64,000 nucleotides of DNA, taken from NCBI GenBank assembly GCA_022497145.1, contig MU385875.1, positions 1 to 64,000 on the forward strand. Reading direction: 5' to 3'. Below are positions 1 to 10,350 of the stretch, one piece after another. The stretch comes from Rostrohypoxylon terebratum. Lineage: Eukaryota; Ascomycota; Sordariomycetes; Xylariales; Hypoxylaceae. The notes under the pieces are model-generated. The model did not search any database. It was given only the letters and a program-made list of their open reading frames with translations, and was not told where the DNA came from. Numbering within the stretch: position 1 is the stretch's first letter; each line of letters begins with the position of its first letter. The position numbers were made by a program, and so were the translations under genes.

Positions 1-2101
1 GCTAAAGCACTCAAGCTCTCGCTGTGTTACAGCTACTTCTCAACGCCTGATCTTGTTGTATCTAATACACTGGCTTCAGGCAGTAGCTTCAACAAATTCA
101 GATATGGCGGCGCACCGATTCACCCTGAGGCATGGCCGGATGTGTTGAAAAATAAGTCTCCAATTCCTATAGCGTTCAAGCTCTTAAGGTTCGCAAACAA
201 TTCAACCACACCACCCGTTTTCCTGCTCTTGGTAATTAGGTATGTTATGTCTATTTGCCAGGTAGCTAATAGTTCATGTATAGTGACGATAACTCAGGAT
301 TTACGAATGATCCATTCCAAGCCTTTGCCTCCTTGGACTCTCAAGGTTACACCCAAAGAAAACAGCCAGATCCTAGCCATGATCTGCTTACAAGCATGGA
401 AGACTTCCTCCTTAGCGAAACCACTAGTAATGTTGCAGCCGCATATAAAAACTGTGAAGAACAGCATCGGCATGATATAGGTATGCCTAGGTCACAAGAT
501 GGGCCTGTGTTATTGGATTATGCAGATAGCATTTTTCTTTTCTTCTTTCCACAAGGATTCAAAGGACCGACGATATCAAAATACTGGGGAGGTGTGCACC
601 AACTTCTACAAGTAAGTTACCCCCCTTTCATTTCCATATAATATCAACTTACTATGTGCCTCCTACCTACATAAGCTAAAGCACGATATAAACTTAAAAT
701 AAATTCCAACGAAATAAGGAAAAACCTTCTATCACATCAACTTACCTATATGATTTAGTTTACCGAATCTCCACAATCTAAAGATAGCGCATTGCTCGCT
801 ATCAAGAATGAACTCAGCAATTTAACTGGCGAAATTGGGAGCTTGACACAAGCGTTCTGCTATAGCTCTAAGGAAATGATCTCAATCGATATGCCCGTCG
901 AACTTCAACAAGCATGGTTACATATACTCATGTCGCTCATTAGTTTTGACGGGCGTGATGCCAAGTACGAAAGACAGTCAATGGGAACGTGGCTGCAACA
1001 CATACGTATCGCTTCGCATCTCATCAAGAAGGGATCACAGAATGTCGTCCAAAGCCTAAAAAATAATAACCCGTCACAACTACGCGATAGACTAATACCC
1101 TTGCCCATTGACATCGCTTGGCAAGCTAGCTCCGATTTACTGGGCAGGAACCCGGAGATGGAGAACACAAAAAAGCCACTGTCTGCTGACGTTGTGAAAA
1201 TCTACCGTCAATGTGTCGAATCCTTAGTAAGCTATCGCTCCTATTCGCCTGCCTGTGTAGGTAGGTTAGGTAGTCGAGCTATGTGGGTGCTAATAAACAC
1301 AGCAACAAGCAGTTTCTGACAAACCGTGGGATCGATCGCATTTAAAAAAGATTACGTCCCTCCAGGAGGAAATCAGCAAAATTCAAGAAGTTTTCAAGGA
1401 ACAGGAGCGCGTCCTGGTTGAAATGATCTCTTTCCAGACAGAATTACAAGAGTCGACAGGCAGTGGAGACCATCACGATGAAAACCCAAGGTAAGATAAT
1501 TCACGCCCCCTAACCTAGGTTAATATGGTGCTATCACTAACAAGAACGAAGACCACATTCTTCCGGCGCTGACACCAACGTATCACCCACGCTTCGCTCT
1601 CTAGATGATGATGTAGACTTTGAGCCAAAGGCTAGCTATCACAATTACTTTCAAGGGATGGTTCCTCAGGACTGTCTAGGTTCAACTCAGCGCAAGAATA
1701 GACAGCTTGCACAGCTACAAAAGGAACTGTTGTCTTTTGAGATAGAGGCAAGTGCATGCCATTCAATTCATTTATACCTGTCTTCCATACGCTAACTGCA
1801 GAACCAGGCCAAGGGAGCTATCGACGATAACAAGGACCAGCAAGCATCCGCCGTCTACGCATTTACCATTGTAACCGTCATTTTTCTTCCTCTAAGCACA
1901 GTTGCCAGCATTTTCGGAATGAACACAAACGACATCCGGAATACCGACATCAATCAATGGCTCTTTTGGGCAGTCTCGTTGCCTATAACTATTGTCATCG
2001 TTCCGCTGGCACTTCTGTGGGCTGGGGGCACAGGCAACTTCAGTGCGGCTCTAGTCTATTGGTTTTCCGGTGGCGGCAGCAGGCGAAGAGGAAATCACTA
2101 G
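1..2101 (+). CDS. CorA-like Mg2+ transporter-type membrane protein, 5' partial
   Basis: The 3' part of a multi-exon gene whose start lies before the window. Exons that keep frame are <1-231, 273-611, about 784/807-1226, 1303-1490, 1552-1747 and 1802-2101. The last exon encodes the CorA hallmark: a charged NKDQQ stretch, a first membrane helix (AFTIVTVIFLPLSTVAS), the pore-loop motif GMN (within IFGMNT), and a second helix before a basic tail. In CorA/ZntB proteins this region forms the ion-conducting pore; in fungi many such proteins have an unrelated cytosolic N-terminus, and their substrate is unknown. The last intron (1748-1801) begins GCAAGT, so it is a GC-AG intron. The junction after exon 611 is unclear: GTAAGT(612) to TAG(759) gives a strong pair but shifts frame. 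Either another acceptor (near 783 or 806) is used or a base has been lost. Function as a transporter is inferred from the pore motif. Confidence 0.75.
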
Positions 2102-2780
2102 GTTCCAACCTTAGGTTAACCTAGGCCCTATCACATATCCAAAATTGGCCTACGATTAGCAACGGCCAATTGGTAATTTGGGTAGTTCGACAATCCGTCT
2201 AGCAGTTTGCACCTGCGTTCAATAAGCTTCAAGGAGACATAAATGTGCTTGCCATTAATAATACCTATTATCAGAATTGCCCAAGGCAAGGTCCCTTACC
2301 TATGACGTAGCGCTTGCCTCGAAACTCGAGACCTTTAGTAGTTACCTAAACACATAGTTAGTAGTTGAGGGAAGGAGGGAAGGTGGATGTACTGAGCATG
2401 AGTCAAAACAGTTCAATTTTATTACCAATTGTTAAATGTTGAGATAAAATCATATCCTCGAACCTCTCACAAACAAAACTACAACCTTTTAGCCGTATCC
2501 TTCCCATCTCCTATATATTGTCACTATCATAGAAGTACCCGTATCTTGTAGCAATTATCATCCTACCTTTCATTTCTGCTTCTTTTTGGATCTATTCCGG
2601 GGCTCGTAGATTATACGAGCAATCCACTATCAATGCGCGATCCTCCTGCGTCCCTATGATTCTCCTCGATGTACTAAAATCATTCTGTCACTAGACACTT
2701 CGGTGGCTATAGCGGCAACTATGACGAAGGCCTGTAGTGGTACGCCGGGAAACCAAGACTTCCACCAAGAAATCCTCATC
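2102..2780. other. intergenic spacer / promoter of the MFS gene
   Basis: No coding signal was seen. The segment is A/T-rich and includes a short CT-rich stretch before 2600, as is common in fungal promoters. The reading frame of the next gene is open from 2703 but has no ATG before 2721. Confidence 0.5.
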
Positions 2781-5700
2781 ATGGCGTCTAAACCAGGGCA
2801 CATGCTACATCCCAGCAGTTCAGCTTTCTCGCTCAAAGACAAAAAGAATAGGCCGGAATCAATCAGATCTACCAGGTCGAAAGCTCCATCATTTCGTCTT
2901 GAGTTATTGAACACAGATGATTCCATGGATCAATCGTCGAAAGACTCACCGGCACCTCCAGTATTGACTTTGGGTCCTCCGAAAATGACAGAAAGGAATA
3001 CCACAATGAGACACAGGTTCTCAAGCGTTTCGATTCCATCTAGAAGGTCATCTAAGGCCAATGTCGAGAGACGAAGTGAAGGAACCCTTGTGATTGACGA
3101 AAGTAAACGGCCTCATGTAGTGTGTCTCGACCCTACAATGCATCCCCCAGACATGCATACAGCGATTTACCATCCTGGCTTGGTTTCGGAAGCTGATTTC
3201 TGTGACGCTGAGGTCGCCATCGATCGCATCTCGCCCATTACAACACCGCCGAGCAGACTCTGTCCTCTGTCGGACATCACCACTACCGCGCCGGCCTACC
3301 GCTTTCTCTCGGGGGAAAGGACATATCAAGAAGATATTGACGTGTCCGCTCATGTCCACACACTTCACAACTCAGCTGTCAAGGTTCGTACAGCTGCTGG
3401 GGTTTTCCCCGATGTTCCTCCGCACGAAGGCCACTCAAACATCTCTAAGGTCCAACCTACTCCAGAGGGCACTATCGGCAAGGAGATTATTGAAGAGAAT
3501 GAAACTCAGGTTGAACCAGATGTCATAGACGAGCATCTTCATTGCGACCATAGTCTTCAACCAAACCCCTGTCCTCCAATGGCCCCCAGCTCCCTTTGGA
3601 GCTCTCAACATACTTCAAATCACAAAGGTCATATCTGGGTTCCCAAGGTACAGCCTTACCATGAATCATCGGCTGTCGTGTTTAAAACAGGGGAAAGCTC
3701 GCTCTCAAGTCCATCCGTTGTAAACAATAGCCATAAGTATGAAGATTCACCGAAAACAACCTCATATTGGGGTTTCCTGCCAAAGTTTGGCGAGAAGAAG
3801 GACAAGAAATCTAGTGTTATCAATGAGCCCTCGACCAATACGGTTTCCCCGCTTGAGCTTGAGGGTACACGTGTGGCCTCATCTAAATCAACAAGTAAAT
3901 CCACCGACACAATTTGCAATGAAAATAGACCTTCAAGTCAATGCTCGACATCTCAGAAAAGGTTCGATGTCGTTCCAGGAACTACTATGAGAGCTACAGA
4001 ACATATTGATAGCCAAGAAAATGTCCGGTGCGAGGGTGAAAGCACAAAATTGCTTGGCAACACTCCAAACACAGATCCTTCGCAAGAAGGGACTCCATGT
4101 CGAAATAGCGGGAAAGAGAGGGCTATATCAATAGCGTCAGTTTCTCCTATCTCTCAACCACAACATGCAGAGAGCGAAAGGGGGGAGAGTGATCAGGAGC
4201 AAAGCTTGTCACCTAAGAAAATCGAGCCTTGGCGTGGTGCCGCCTGGCTTCGTCAATTTCTCGGGTATCCTGAGCCGTCCGAACCAAATCTTACCCAAAT
4301 GCCAGAGAAGTCCCATCCTCACCCTGAAGACCACTACGACTATACCAATGATATTGTCGACGAAATCGCTTCCATAGTAACAGCATTCTCAGAACAGACT
4401 GCTGCAGATGCAGGGGCGATGGACACAACTATACACAATCTCGAACGACTACTCAACGAAGCGTTAGATGTTGCTGATGAAGCCAACGAACACGATCATT
4501 CTGTGCATACAGATGACGGGAGCCTCCCTAGCTATTCACAGAATACATACAAACCTATTCAACATGATGCACATATGCATATTAGAAGCTCAAGTGAAGA
4601 TACGCAGGAGTCTAAGCTCACCAAAGCACCACAATATGTCTTCGTGGGTGCGGTCGAAGGCCCCGGCCATGGCTGCGAAGCCTTGTCCTCAAGATGGACA
4701 GATCCCCGCGAGGTGGTAAGACCCGATATACGGAGCGGCAATATCAGACGGACGACATATCCAACGGAAACTTCTCAGGAGCAAGTCATCCATGACCACC
4801 ATCGAAGGTCTGAGCAAAAACATGCAAGTCGCAAGAAACATCATCATGTCTCTTCTAATGAAGGCCATTTACCAATGCCACCTCCGGACAGCCAGATCAA
4901 GAGGCATTGCGTATCCCCAATGCCTCATGCGTACGACGAAGACGACCCGACAGGGACAATAAGAAGGCACAAAAAAGCCGTGCCCGATAGTCGAGAGGTT
5001 AGAGAACATATCCGTGTCTTCCACCATCCCCCAATCACATCTCGAGACAGCTCTATATATCTCCGCGAAGACTCACCAGAAGACAATACGAGACTTCGTA
5101 GAGACATGGACGTACATAGCCTGGATGGTGGTTCTGACGAGGTAGACTTTTCTACGCAGTACAACACAAAGGAAAGGCAAGGTGCTGGGATACTGGGATT
5201 CAGAAGGTCTAGGCGTCACCACAACCAAGACGCCTTGCCTACGAAACCTCCAACGTCCCAGAGAAAGGCAGCACCTAAGAGCCATCATGAACTGCACAAC
5301 ATAAGCCTCCACAACAGGTCTCACGTCAGTATCCGAGATGGGCAACGGTTTAGTCTTACCAAGTCTATGAAACGGCAGCCTGCAATTGCTCGCGACTGGT
5401 CTCCCATTCGCAAGCGATTCGTTGCCTCTGTCGCGTGCTTGAGCACCGCGTTGATTGGTGTCTTGGTTGGAATTTATGCTGGCCTAGTCCCGTCGATACA
5501 ATATTATATTGCAGACTTCAACCACTACACGGTTCTCGGCAATGTCGGACTCTACCTGGGAATGGCACTTTCAAATTTCCTGTGCTGGCCGCTACCATTG
5601 CTACATGGTCGGAAGCCATACATCGTGTGTAGCTTGTGTATTGCTATGCCGCTGCTCTTTCCACAGGCTATTGCAGTGAGCGTCCCTCGATCTCCATACA

Positions 5701-7114
5701 CAAGTGTTTGGAGATGGGCACTGCTTCTCCCGAGGGCTCTCATGGGCTGTGTTTTAGGTTTTGCCAACATGAACTTCCATTCAATACTGACTGACCTGTT
5801 TGGCGCGTCTTTGATGAGCAGCAATCCACATCAGGAAGTCGTCGATCATTACGATGTAAGAAGACATGGAGGTGGCCTCGGTGTATGGCTCGGCATCTGG
5901 ACCTGGTCTTTCATAGGCTCACTCGGTGTCGGCTTTCTAGTCGGTGCCATAGTCATTGATAACCTACAGCCATCATGGGGGCTCTATATAAGCATTATGC
6001 TTATCGCAGTTGTCCTTCTTCTTAACGTCTTATGTCCCGAGGTCAGACGCTCAGCTTGGAGACGTTCTGTAGCCGAAGTCAGGACCGATTCGGGAGTATC
6101 CCGACGGGTTGCCTGGGGCGAGGTCATGATGCATCGAGTCAAGGACGGCCCTACGTGGTGGGGCGAAGAAATGTATCACGGAATAGCCCTATCTCTCGAG
6201 ATGCTCCGCCAACCGGGTTTCGTTGTGATGGCACTATACTCTGCGTATATATATGCTCAAATTGTTTTGGTCATTGCCGTAAGTTGATCTAACCCCTCAT
6301 GAGCTTGTGGTATTGTTGACACCCATAGCTTCTGGGATCTCTAACCTCCAGGTACTACCGCTATAAATCCACACACGTAGGAACAGTTGTCTCGTCTGTC
6401 ACAATTGGTGCACTCCTAGCAGTGCCATTCCAGATGGCGAATCTGTTCTCAAGAGCTCGTTCTACGGGCCCATTGACGAACAGTATGACCTTTGACAAGA
6501 GACTGACGTGGACTTCCCACCTCGTTCGGCGCGCGATCTTTGTCATTGTGCTTCCCATCGCCGGCATTCTGTATACTGTCGTCTCCTCCGGCCCTCCTGT
6601 ACATATTGTCTTTCCTTGCACTTTTGCCTCTATGATCGGGTTCTTGTCCTGTCTTGCCATAGCTGAATGCAATGGTATGCTGATGGAGGCATGGGACACG
6701 TCCGATCTCCAACCGGGCATGACCGGCCGCTCCAGATCAGGAAAAGATAATCTGAAACGGACCAATTACTCATCCTTTCCTCGGGTTACCGCTGGATGGA
6801 ATCTTATTCACAGTGTTGGTTTCCTTGGAGCTGCGGCAGCGACTTGGGTCGGCGGTATAGCTACACGAAGTCTAGGGCAGAGGGCTGCAACAGGAGTCGT
6901 GGCGTCAGCTTTGTTTTTGCACTCGATCTTGCTGCTAGGTGTGTTCACTCGGTTCAAGCATGTCCAGATCATCCCCAATTCGAAATGTTTTGAGATGGAC
7001 AAGTGGACAAAAGAGCGGAGAGACAGCATCCGCCGCCGTGATTCTGCCATCGCCACCGCTAGGGCCAATGGTCTTCAAGATATCTCCGAAATTCCGGAAG
7101 AAGACATAGGCTAG
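2781..7114 (+). CDS. MFS-type membrane transporter with very long disordered N-terminus
   Basis: Two exons, 2781-6278 and 6329-7114, with a 50-nt GT-AG intron, encode about 1427 residues. I prefer ATG 2781 (good context, ATCATGGCG); ATG 2721 is also in frame. Residues 1 to about 875 are Ser/Pro/His-rich and low-complexity, with basic patches and no recognised domain. From about residue 877 there are twelve hydrophobic helices in a 6+6 pattern. A reduced MFS motif A (HGRKPY) lies between helices 2 and 3, and the intron falls inside helix 7. This is the major facilitator fold; the substrate cannot be read from sequence. The N-terminus carries HxxH...KVQP motifs (around 3424 and 3619) that recur in the frame downstream of the stop. 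The TAG at 7112-7114 is probably not the ancestral end, because the same frame continues to 7942. Confidence 0.8.
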
Positions 7115-7122
7115 AGGCCTAT
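7106..7122 (+). promoter_or_regulatory. 6-bp stem-loop holding the TAG codon in its loop
   Basis: ATAGGC (7106-7111) and GCCTAT (7117-7122) are perfectly complementary. The 5-nt loop is TAGAG, whose first three bases are the in-frame stop. In Sordariomycetes, A-to-I editing of mRNA during sexual development favours UAG and hairpin-loop adenosines, which is why this element is listed. Editing itself is inferred, not seen. Confidence 0.5.
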
Positions 7123-7942
7123 CATCCTTGGAAATCCGTCGGAGAAATGTCGTCGTATGAACATTCTCGAATTAGGTTCTCTAACTCGATGGAGCGAGAT
7201 CCGCAAGATAAACCGTTTGATCGACGAAGGTGCTCATCTAAACAGACAAGCAGTTGATCTGGCTCGGGACGAGATTGGGCGTCGTGGTAACCATGGGGTA
7301 GAGAGATTCGGAGAAATTGTGCGGAAAGTGAGCAAGAGGAATATGAGGAGCAGACGCAGCCGCGACGGTGACCAGGACAATACGCAAGTCGAGCTACAGG
7401 ACGTCGGACCACTGAGACCAGTGGAAGCCAGACTTGAACACCATCATACCGAATTACCTCCTGAAGTATATTTTGAGCACGACTGCATCATGGGCCAGAC
7501 CTTGCCGGAAGAAGCGGAGGAAGCCCCATCCACAGACAGCGGATCAGATGATGAGTATGATGCAGAGCACTTGCAAGAGCACTCTTCTCATATGACTTCC
7601 AAGGTTCAACCGTACGCCGGCTTCAGAAAACCAAGCCTGCAAGGCGCTGGGGCTGGCACGGATGACTATGTGATCGACATGGAACTTGCTCGAGGGGAAC
7701 ACGCCTCTCATGCAGAAGCAAAAGTGAGACCTGCCGATCCAAGAGGTTCGGAGCACAGAGAACAGCACGGTGCACACATGATAAGCAAGGTCAAGCCAAC
7801 CGACATGGAGGTTGAGAATCTAGCGCAAGAGCACGGGGCTCACATGGAAGCGAGTAAAGTCAGGCCGGCCAAGGTAGAATTCGAGGACGTCGACTTGGAT
7901 GATAAATCTAGTGGCAGGGATTCGAAGAGAAAGCAAGATTAA
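7115..7942 (+). CDS. in-frame continuation of the MFS gene beyond a TAG codon
   Basis: 275 codons follow the TAG at 7112-7114 in the same frame and end at a stop at 7940-7942. The first ATG is at 7157, but the 14 codons before it (RPIILGNPSEKC...) also look coding. A tryptophan at the stop would give a smooth EEDIG-W-RPIIL reading. The segment has a charged helical part (about 7175-7360), an acidic part, then repeats of the pattern H-x-[SGA]-H-x(3-5)-K-V-[QRK]-P with His codons at 7580, 7700, 7766 and 7832. The last three are exactly 66 nt (22 residues) apart. The same motif occurs near the N-terminus of the upstream frame, which argues for one polypeptide of about 1703 residues. Alternatives are a separate protein from ATG 7157 or a decaying tail after a recent nonsense mutation. 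Confidence 0.65.
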   Translation, partial: RPIILGNPSEKCRRMNILELGSLTRWSEIRKINRLIDEGAHLNRQAVDLARDEIGRRGNHGVERFGEIVRKVSKRNMRSRRSRDGDQDNTQVELQDVGPLRPVEARLEHHHTELPPEVYFEHDCIMGQTLPEEAEEAPSTDSGSDDEYDAEHLQEHSSHMTSKVQPYAGFRKPSLQGAGAGTDDYVIDMELARGEHASHAEAKVRPADPRGSEHREQHGAHMISKVKPTDMEVENLAQEHGAHMEASKVRPAKVEFEDVDLDDKSSGRDSKRKQD

Positions 7943-8534
7943 AAAATGGGCCGCAGGTAGTATTAGGGAGAAGCCATTGATAATTCCGAAAACGAAGTAG
8001 AGAATGAAGGAAAGTACCTATACCATAGACAACCGAAATTGATCCATCTAACCTATCGCTTTGGAGTGTTGTTTCGAGGTGAAATGGTTGAGTGTTTGTT
8101 ACGAAGTAGAATGCTGTGGTGATCCCGTAGGAATGCCTCGATTGTGACATGCTTGAGATTAGATATGCATTTATACTGGTCATATTCACCAATAAGACGA
8201 ATAAGATTCAGCTCTTCCTATATTAGGATAGGGCTATGTAGTTAAGAAGGATATCTATCAATTGAGCTGTTAAACCATGCCTCTTGGTGACTTTTTTTTG
8301 AGGTAGATTCAAGGTCTGCGATCTCGTTCCTCTCAACACTACACAAATGTAAGCAACGCAAAATATCATTGGCTCTTCGGACTTTATGATGCATACGCCT
8401 GTCGCACTTGCTAGATCAGGTCTAGCAACCAATATTCAATCGACTCTCATTTATTATCACAACATCTAGATTCTAGGTTCATCATTCGCAACCTGCCGAA
8501 GCGGCCGATACCTAGTACCAGCAAAGGCGCCACT
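7943..8534. other. intergenic spacer
   Basis: A/T-rich 3' flank of the transporter gene and upstream region of the phosphoesterase gene. No ORF with coding character was seen. Base composition changes sharply to G/C-rich close to the ATG at 8535. Confidence 0.5.
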
Positions 8535-9422
8535 ATGAAACTCTACGCCATCGGAGATCTCCACCTCAGCTACGAGTACAACAGAAAAGCGCTCGAGGAA
8601 ATCACGCCGCACCCCGAGGATGGACTCATCCTGTGCGGCGACGTCGGCGAGTCGGCCGACCACCTGGCGCTCGCCTTCACGGTCGCGACACGCAACTTCA
8701 AACAGGTGTGGTGGTGTCCCGGCAACCACGAGCTGTACACGATGGGGGCGTCGCCGCGGCCGCATCTAAGGGGCGAGGCGAAGTACCGCAGGTGCGTGGA
8801 GATCGCGCGCGAACACGGGGTGCTGACGCCGGAGGACGAGTTCGTTGTCTGGGACGGGGTGCTGGTGTGTCCCGTGTTCACGCTCTACGACTACAGCTTC
8901 CGGCCGAAGGAGGTGACGCGGGAGGGCGCGCTCAAGTGGGCGGAGGAACGCGATACGGTGGCGACGGACGAGTTCTTGCTCCATCCAGACCCGTACGCGA
9001 CAAGGGACGAGTGGTGCCACGCGCTGGTGGAGAGGTTCGAGCGCAAGATCGGGGAGGCGAGGGAGAGGAATGGTGGTGAGGGGGAGATCAAGACGGTGAT
9101 CGTGAATCATTGGCCCCTGAGGGAGGATCTGGTGTTCATCCCGCGCGTGCCGAGGTTCTCTCTCTGGTGCGGCACGAAGTTGACGGAGGACTGGCATACG
9201 AGGTTCGATGCTAAGGTCGTCGTGTCGGGACACTTGCATGTGCCGCGCACGGATTGGAAGGGCGGGGTCAGGTTCGAGGAGTGCAGCTTGGGGTATCCGA
9301 AGCAGTGGCAGGATGTTAGGACCACGGGGAAGAATATCAATGACCTGCTCCGCGAGATCTTGCCCGGGCCGCCGGCGCCGCCGGGAGGCGAGGCTGAGAT
9401 GAAGTGGAGACGTTGGGGATAG
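8535..9422 (+). CDS. calcineurin-like metallophosphoesterase, intronless
   Basis: A single exon of 295 codons from ATG 8535. The metal-binding blocks of the calcineurin-like phosphoesterase superfamily are present in order: GDLH (D8, H10), GD (D36), GNHE (N64, H65), NHWP (H192) and GHLH (H233, H235). These residues bind a two-metal centre that hydrolyses phosphomono- or diesters; the substrate is unknown. There is no signal peptide or membrane helix, so a cytosolic enzyme is likely. The C-terminus is a short Pro/Gly-rich tail. The gene is visibly richer in G and C, especially at third codon positions, than every neighbour, and it lacks introns. Together these suggest horizontal acquisition, perhaps from a high-GC bacterium, although a conserved single-exon fungal gene cannot be excluded. 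Long open frames on both strands here are by-products of the G/C-rich codon use. Confidence 0.88.
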   Translation: MKLYAIGDLHLSYEYNRKALEEITPHPEDGLILCGDVGESADHLALAFTVATRNFKQVWWCPGNHELYTMGASPRPHLRGEAKYRRCVEIAREHGVLTPEDEFVVWDGVLVCPVFTLYDYSFRPKEVTREGALKWAEERDTVATDEFLLHPDPYATRDEWCHALVERFERKIGEARERNGGEGEIKTVIVNHWPLREDLVFIPRVPRFSLWCGTKLTEDWHTRFDAKVVVSGHLHVPRTDWKGGVRFEECSLGYPKQWQDVRTTGKNINDLLREILPGPPAPPGGEAEMKWRRWG

Positions 9423-10184
9423 GGGGGCAGGAATACGCGGAGGGGGGTTCAGGGGGTGGGCTACATTTCAGGGATGGGAGTCTCATGGAGTATACCTGGC
9501 GAGCTAAGTACCTACGCATGGTGTGGTTTTACGGAAACGGCGATGTATGTTCGGCACGGGCTATGAGGTCATGATGATAGGTAGTCAGGAACAGGGTATG
9601 ATACATTCGTAATCATGAAGTCGTTCATCACGGCTGGCCACGTCAATCGGGGCTATGCTTCGTTAGGATAGAACTGTATACGGAGGGAGATGGGAGTTGG
9701 CTCATAGAAACTCTCAACATAGAGCAACAAACAGTTCATTGCACCAATTTTTTTATTGATTCTGTCAACACTCAGATCTCTCCAATCAAATGATGCAGGC
9801 CTTTAGACTTGACTACTTCCTATGTCGCAATACCTCATTATTACGAGACAAGTACTATATACGTGTCACTTATATCATGTCTTTTACATAGTAATAGATA
9901 GAATATGAGCTATCAATTCCTCCCGCATCCGACGCATTCGCTTCGTCTATACTCGCAACTTTTCCCCCTTACGAGTTTAGGAGCCCCACGACGGCTCCCC
10001 TATAGGAGCAGGCCGGTGGGGCTCCTACGTCTAGTGTCCTGCAGAAGTCCGAGGACCGCAGAGCTAGTCGGGGACGCACATCTCGCCTCCTAGGTAAGTT
10101 TCATATGCTTCTTTAACCCTATGAAAATTTTATGTGTCAAGTTCGGGTTCGCCCGTCCAGCCTACCACAGACTGAGAATCTCGG
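9423..10184. other. intergenic spacer before the tRNA gene
   Basis: No gene was seen. A 62-codon frame at 9905-10093 lacks any recognisable feature and I treat it as chance. Confidence 0.5.
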
Positions 10185-10330
10185 TCCTCCGTGGCGCAAT
10201 TGGCTAGCGCGTCGTGAGTTATTCCCCATGGATGTCTAAGACTATCGTAAGGGTTGCAGTTGTTTGCTAACTAGATTCCATATAGTGACTGTTAATCAGG
10301 AGGTTGACAGTTCAAGCCTGTCCGGGGGAG
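10185..10330 (+). tRNA. tRNA-Asn (anticodon GUU) interrupted by a 72-nt intron at position 28/29
   Basis: Exon bases 10185-10213 plus 10286-10330 fold into a complete 74-nt tRNA. The acceptor stem is TCCTCCG/CGGGGGA with one T-G pair. The D stem is GCGC/GCGC. The anticodon stem TCTGA/TCAGG has four Watson-Crick pairs plus a T-G. The anticodon GTT is at 10291-10293, the T stem is GACAG/CTGTC with loop TTCAAGC, and the discriminator is G. The A box (TGGCGCAATTGG) and B box (GTTCAAGCC) match Pol III promoters. The insert, 10214-10285, divides the 5' strand of the anticodon stem, not the usual 37/38 site of tRNA introns. It starts GTGAGT, has TGCTAAC 15 nt from its end, and ends ATATAG: signals of spliceosomal introns. 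Either this tRNA needs spliceosomal processing or the copy is dead. The perfect stem restored only by GT-AG removal favours a real intron. Confidence 0.85.
10214..10285 (+). other. spliceosomal-type intron inside the tRNA-Asn gene
   Basis: 72 nt with donor GTGAGT, branch-site TGCTAAC (adenosine near 10270) and acceptor ATATAG. Length and signals match the protein-gene introns of this window. It sits between tRNA positions 28 and 29, where the tRNA splicing endonuclease is not known to cut nuclear pre-tRNAs in fungi. Confidence 0.75.
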
Positions 10331-10350
10331 ATAATTAAGTCTTCTGTTTC

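Noticed and set aside
7071..7109. A short GT...AG intron that would bypass the TAG at 7112
   Set aside because: Removing it leaves the same frame and still includes the TAG, and it lacks a good donor.
7157..7942. Treating the frame from ATG 7157 as an independent gene
   Set aside because: The 14 codons before it are in the same frame as the transporter and read like protein, and the repeat motif is shared with the upstream N-terminus. One gene with an internal TAG explains more.
8633..9239. Overlapping open frames on both strands across the phosphoesterase gene (148 and 157 codons)
   Set aside because: They are shadows produced by G/C-rich codons, are Arg/Gly-rich, and the metallophosphoesterase frame has all the motifs.
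10286..10330. Canonical 37/38 tRNA intron for tRNA-Asn
   Set aside because: The anticodon loop CTGTTAA is intact, so nothing is inserted at 37/38; the insertion is at 28/29.
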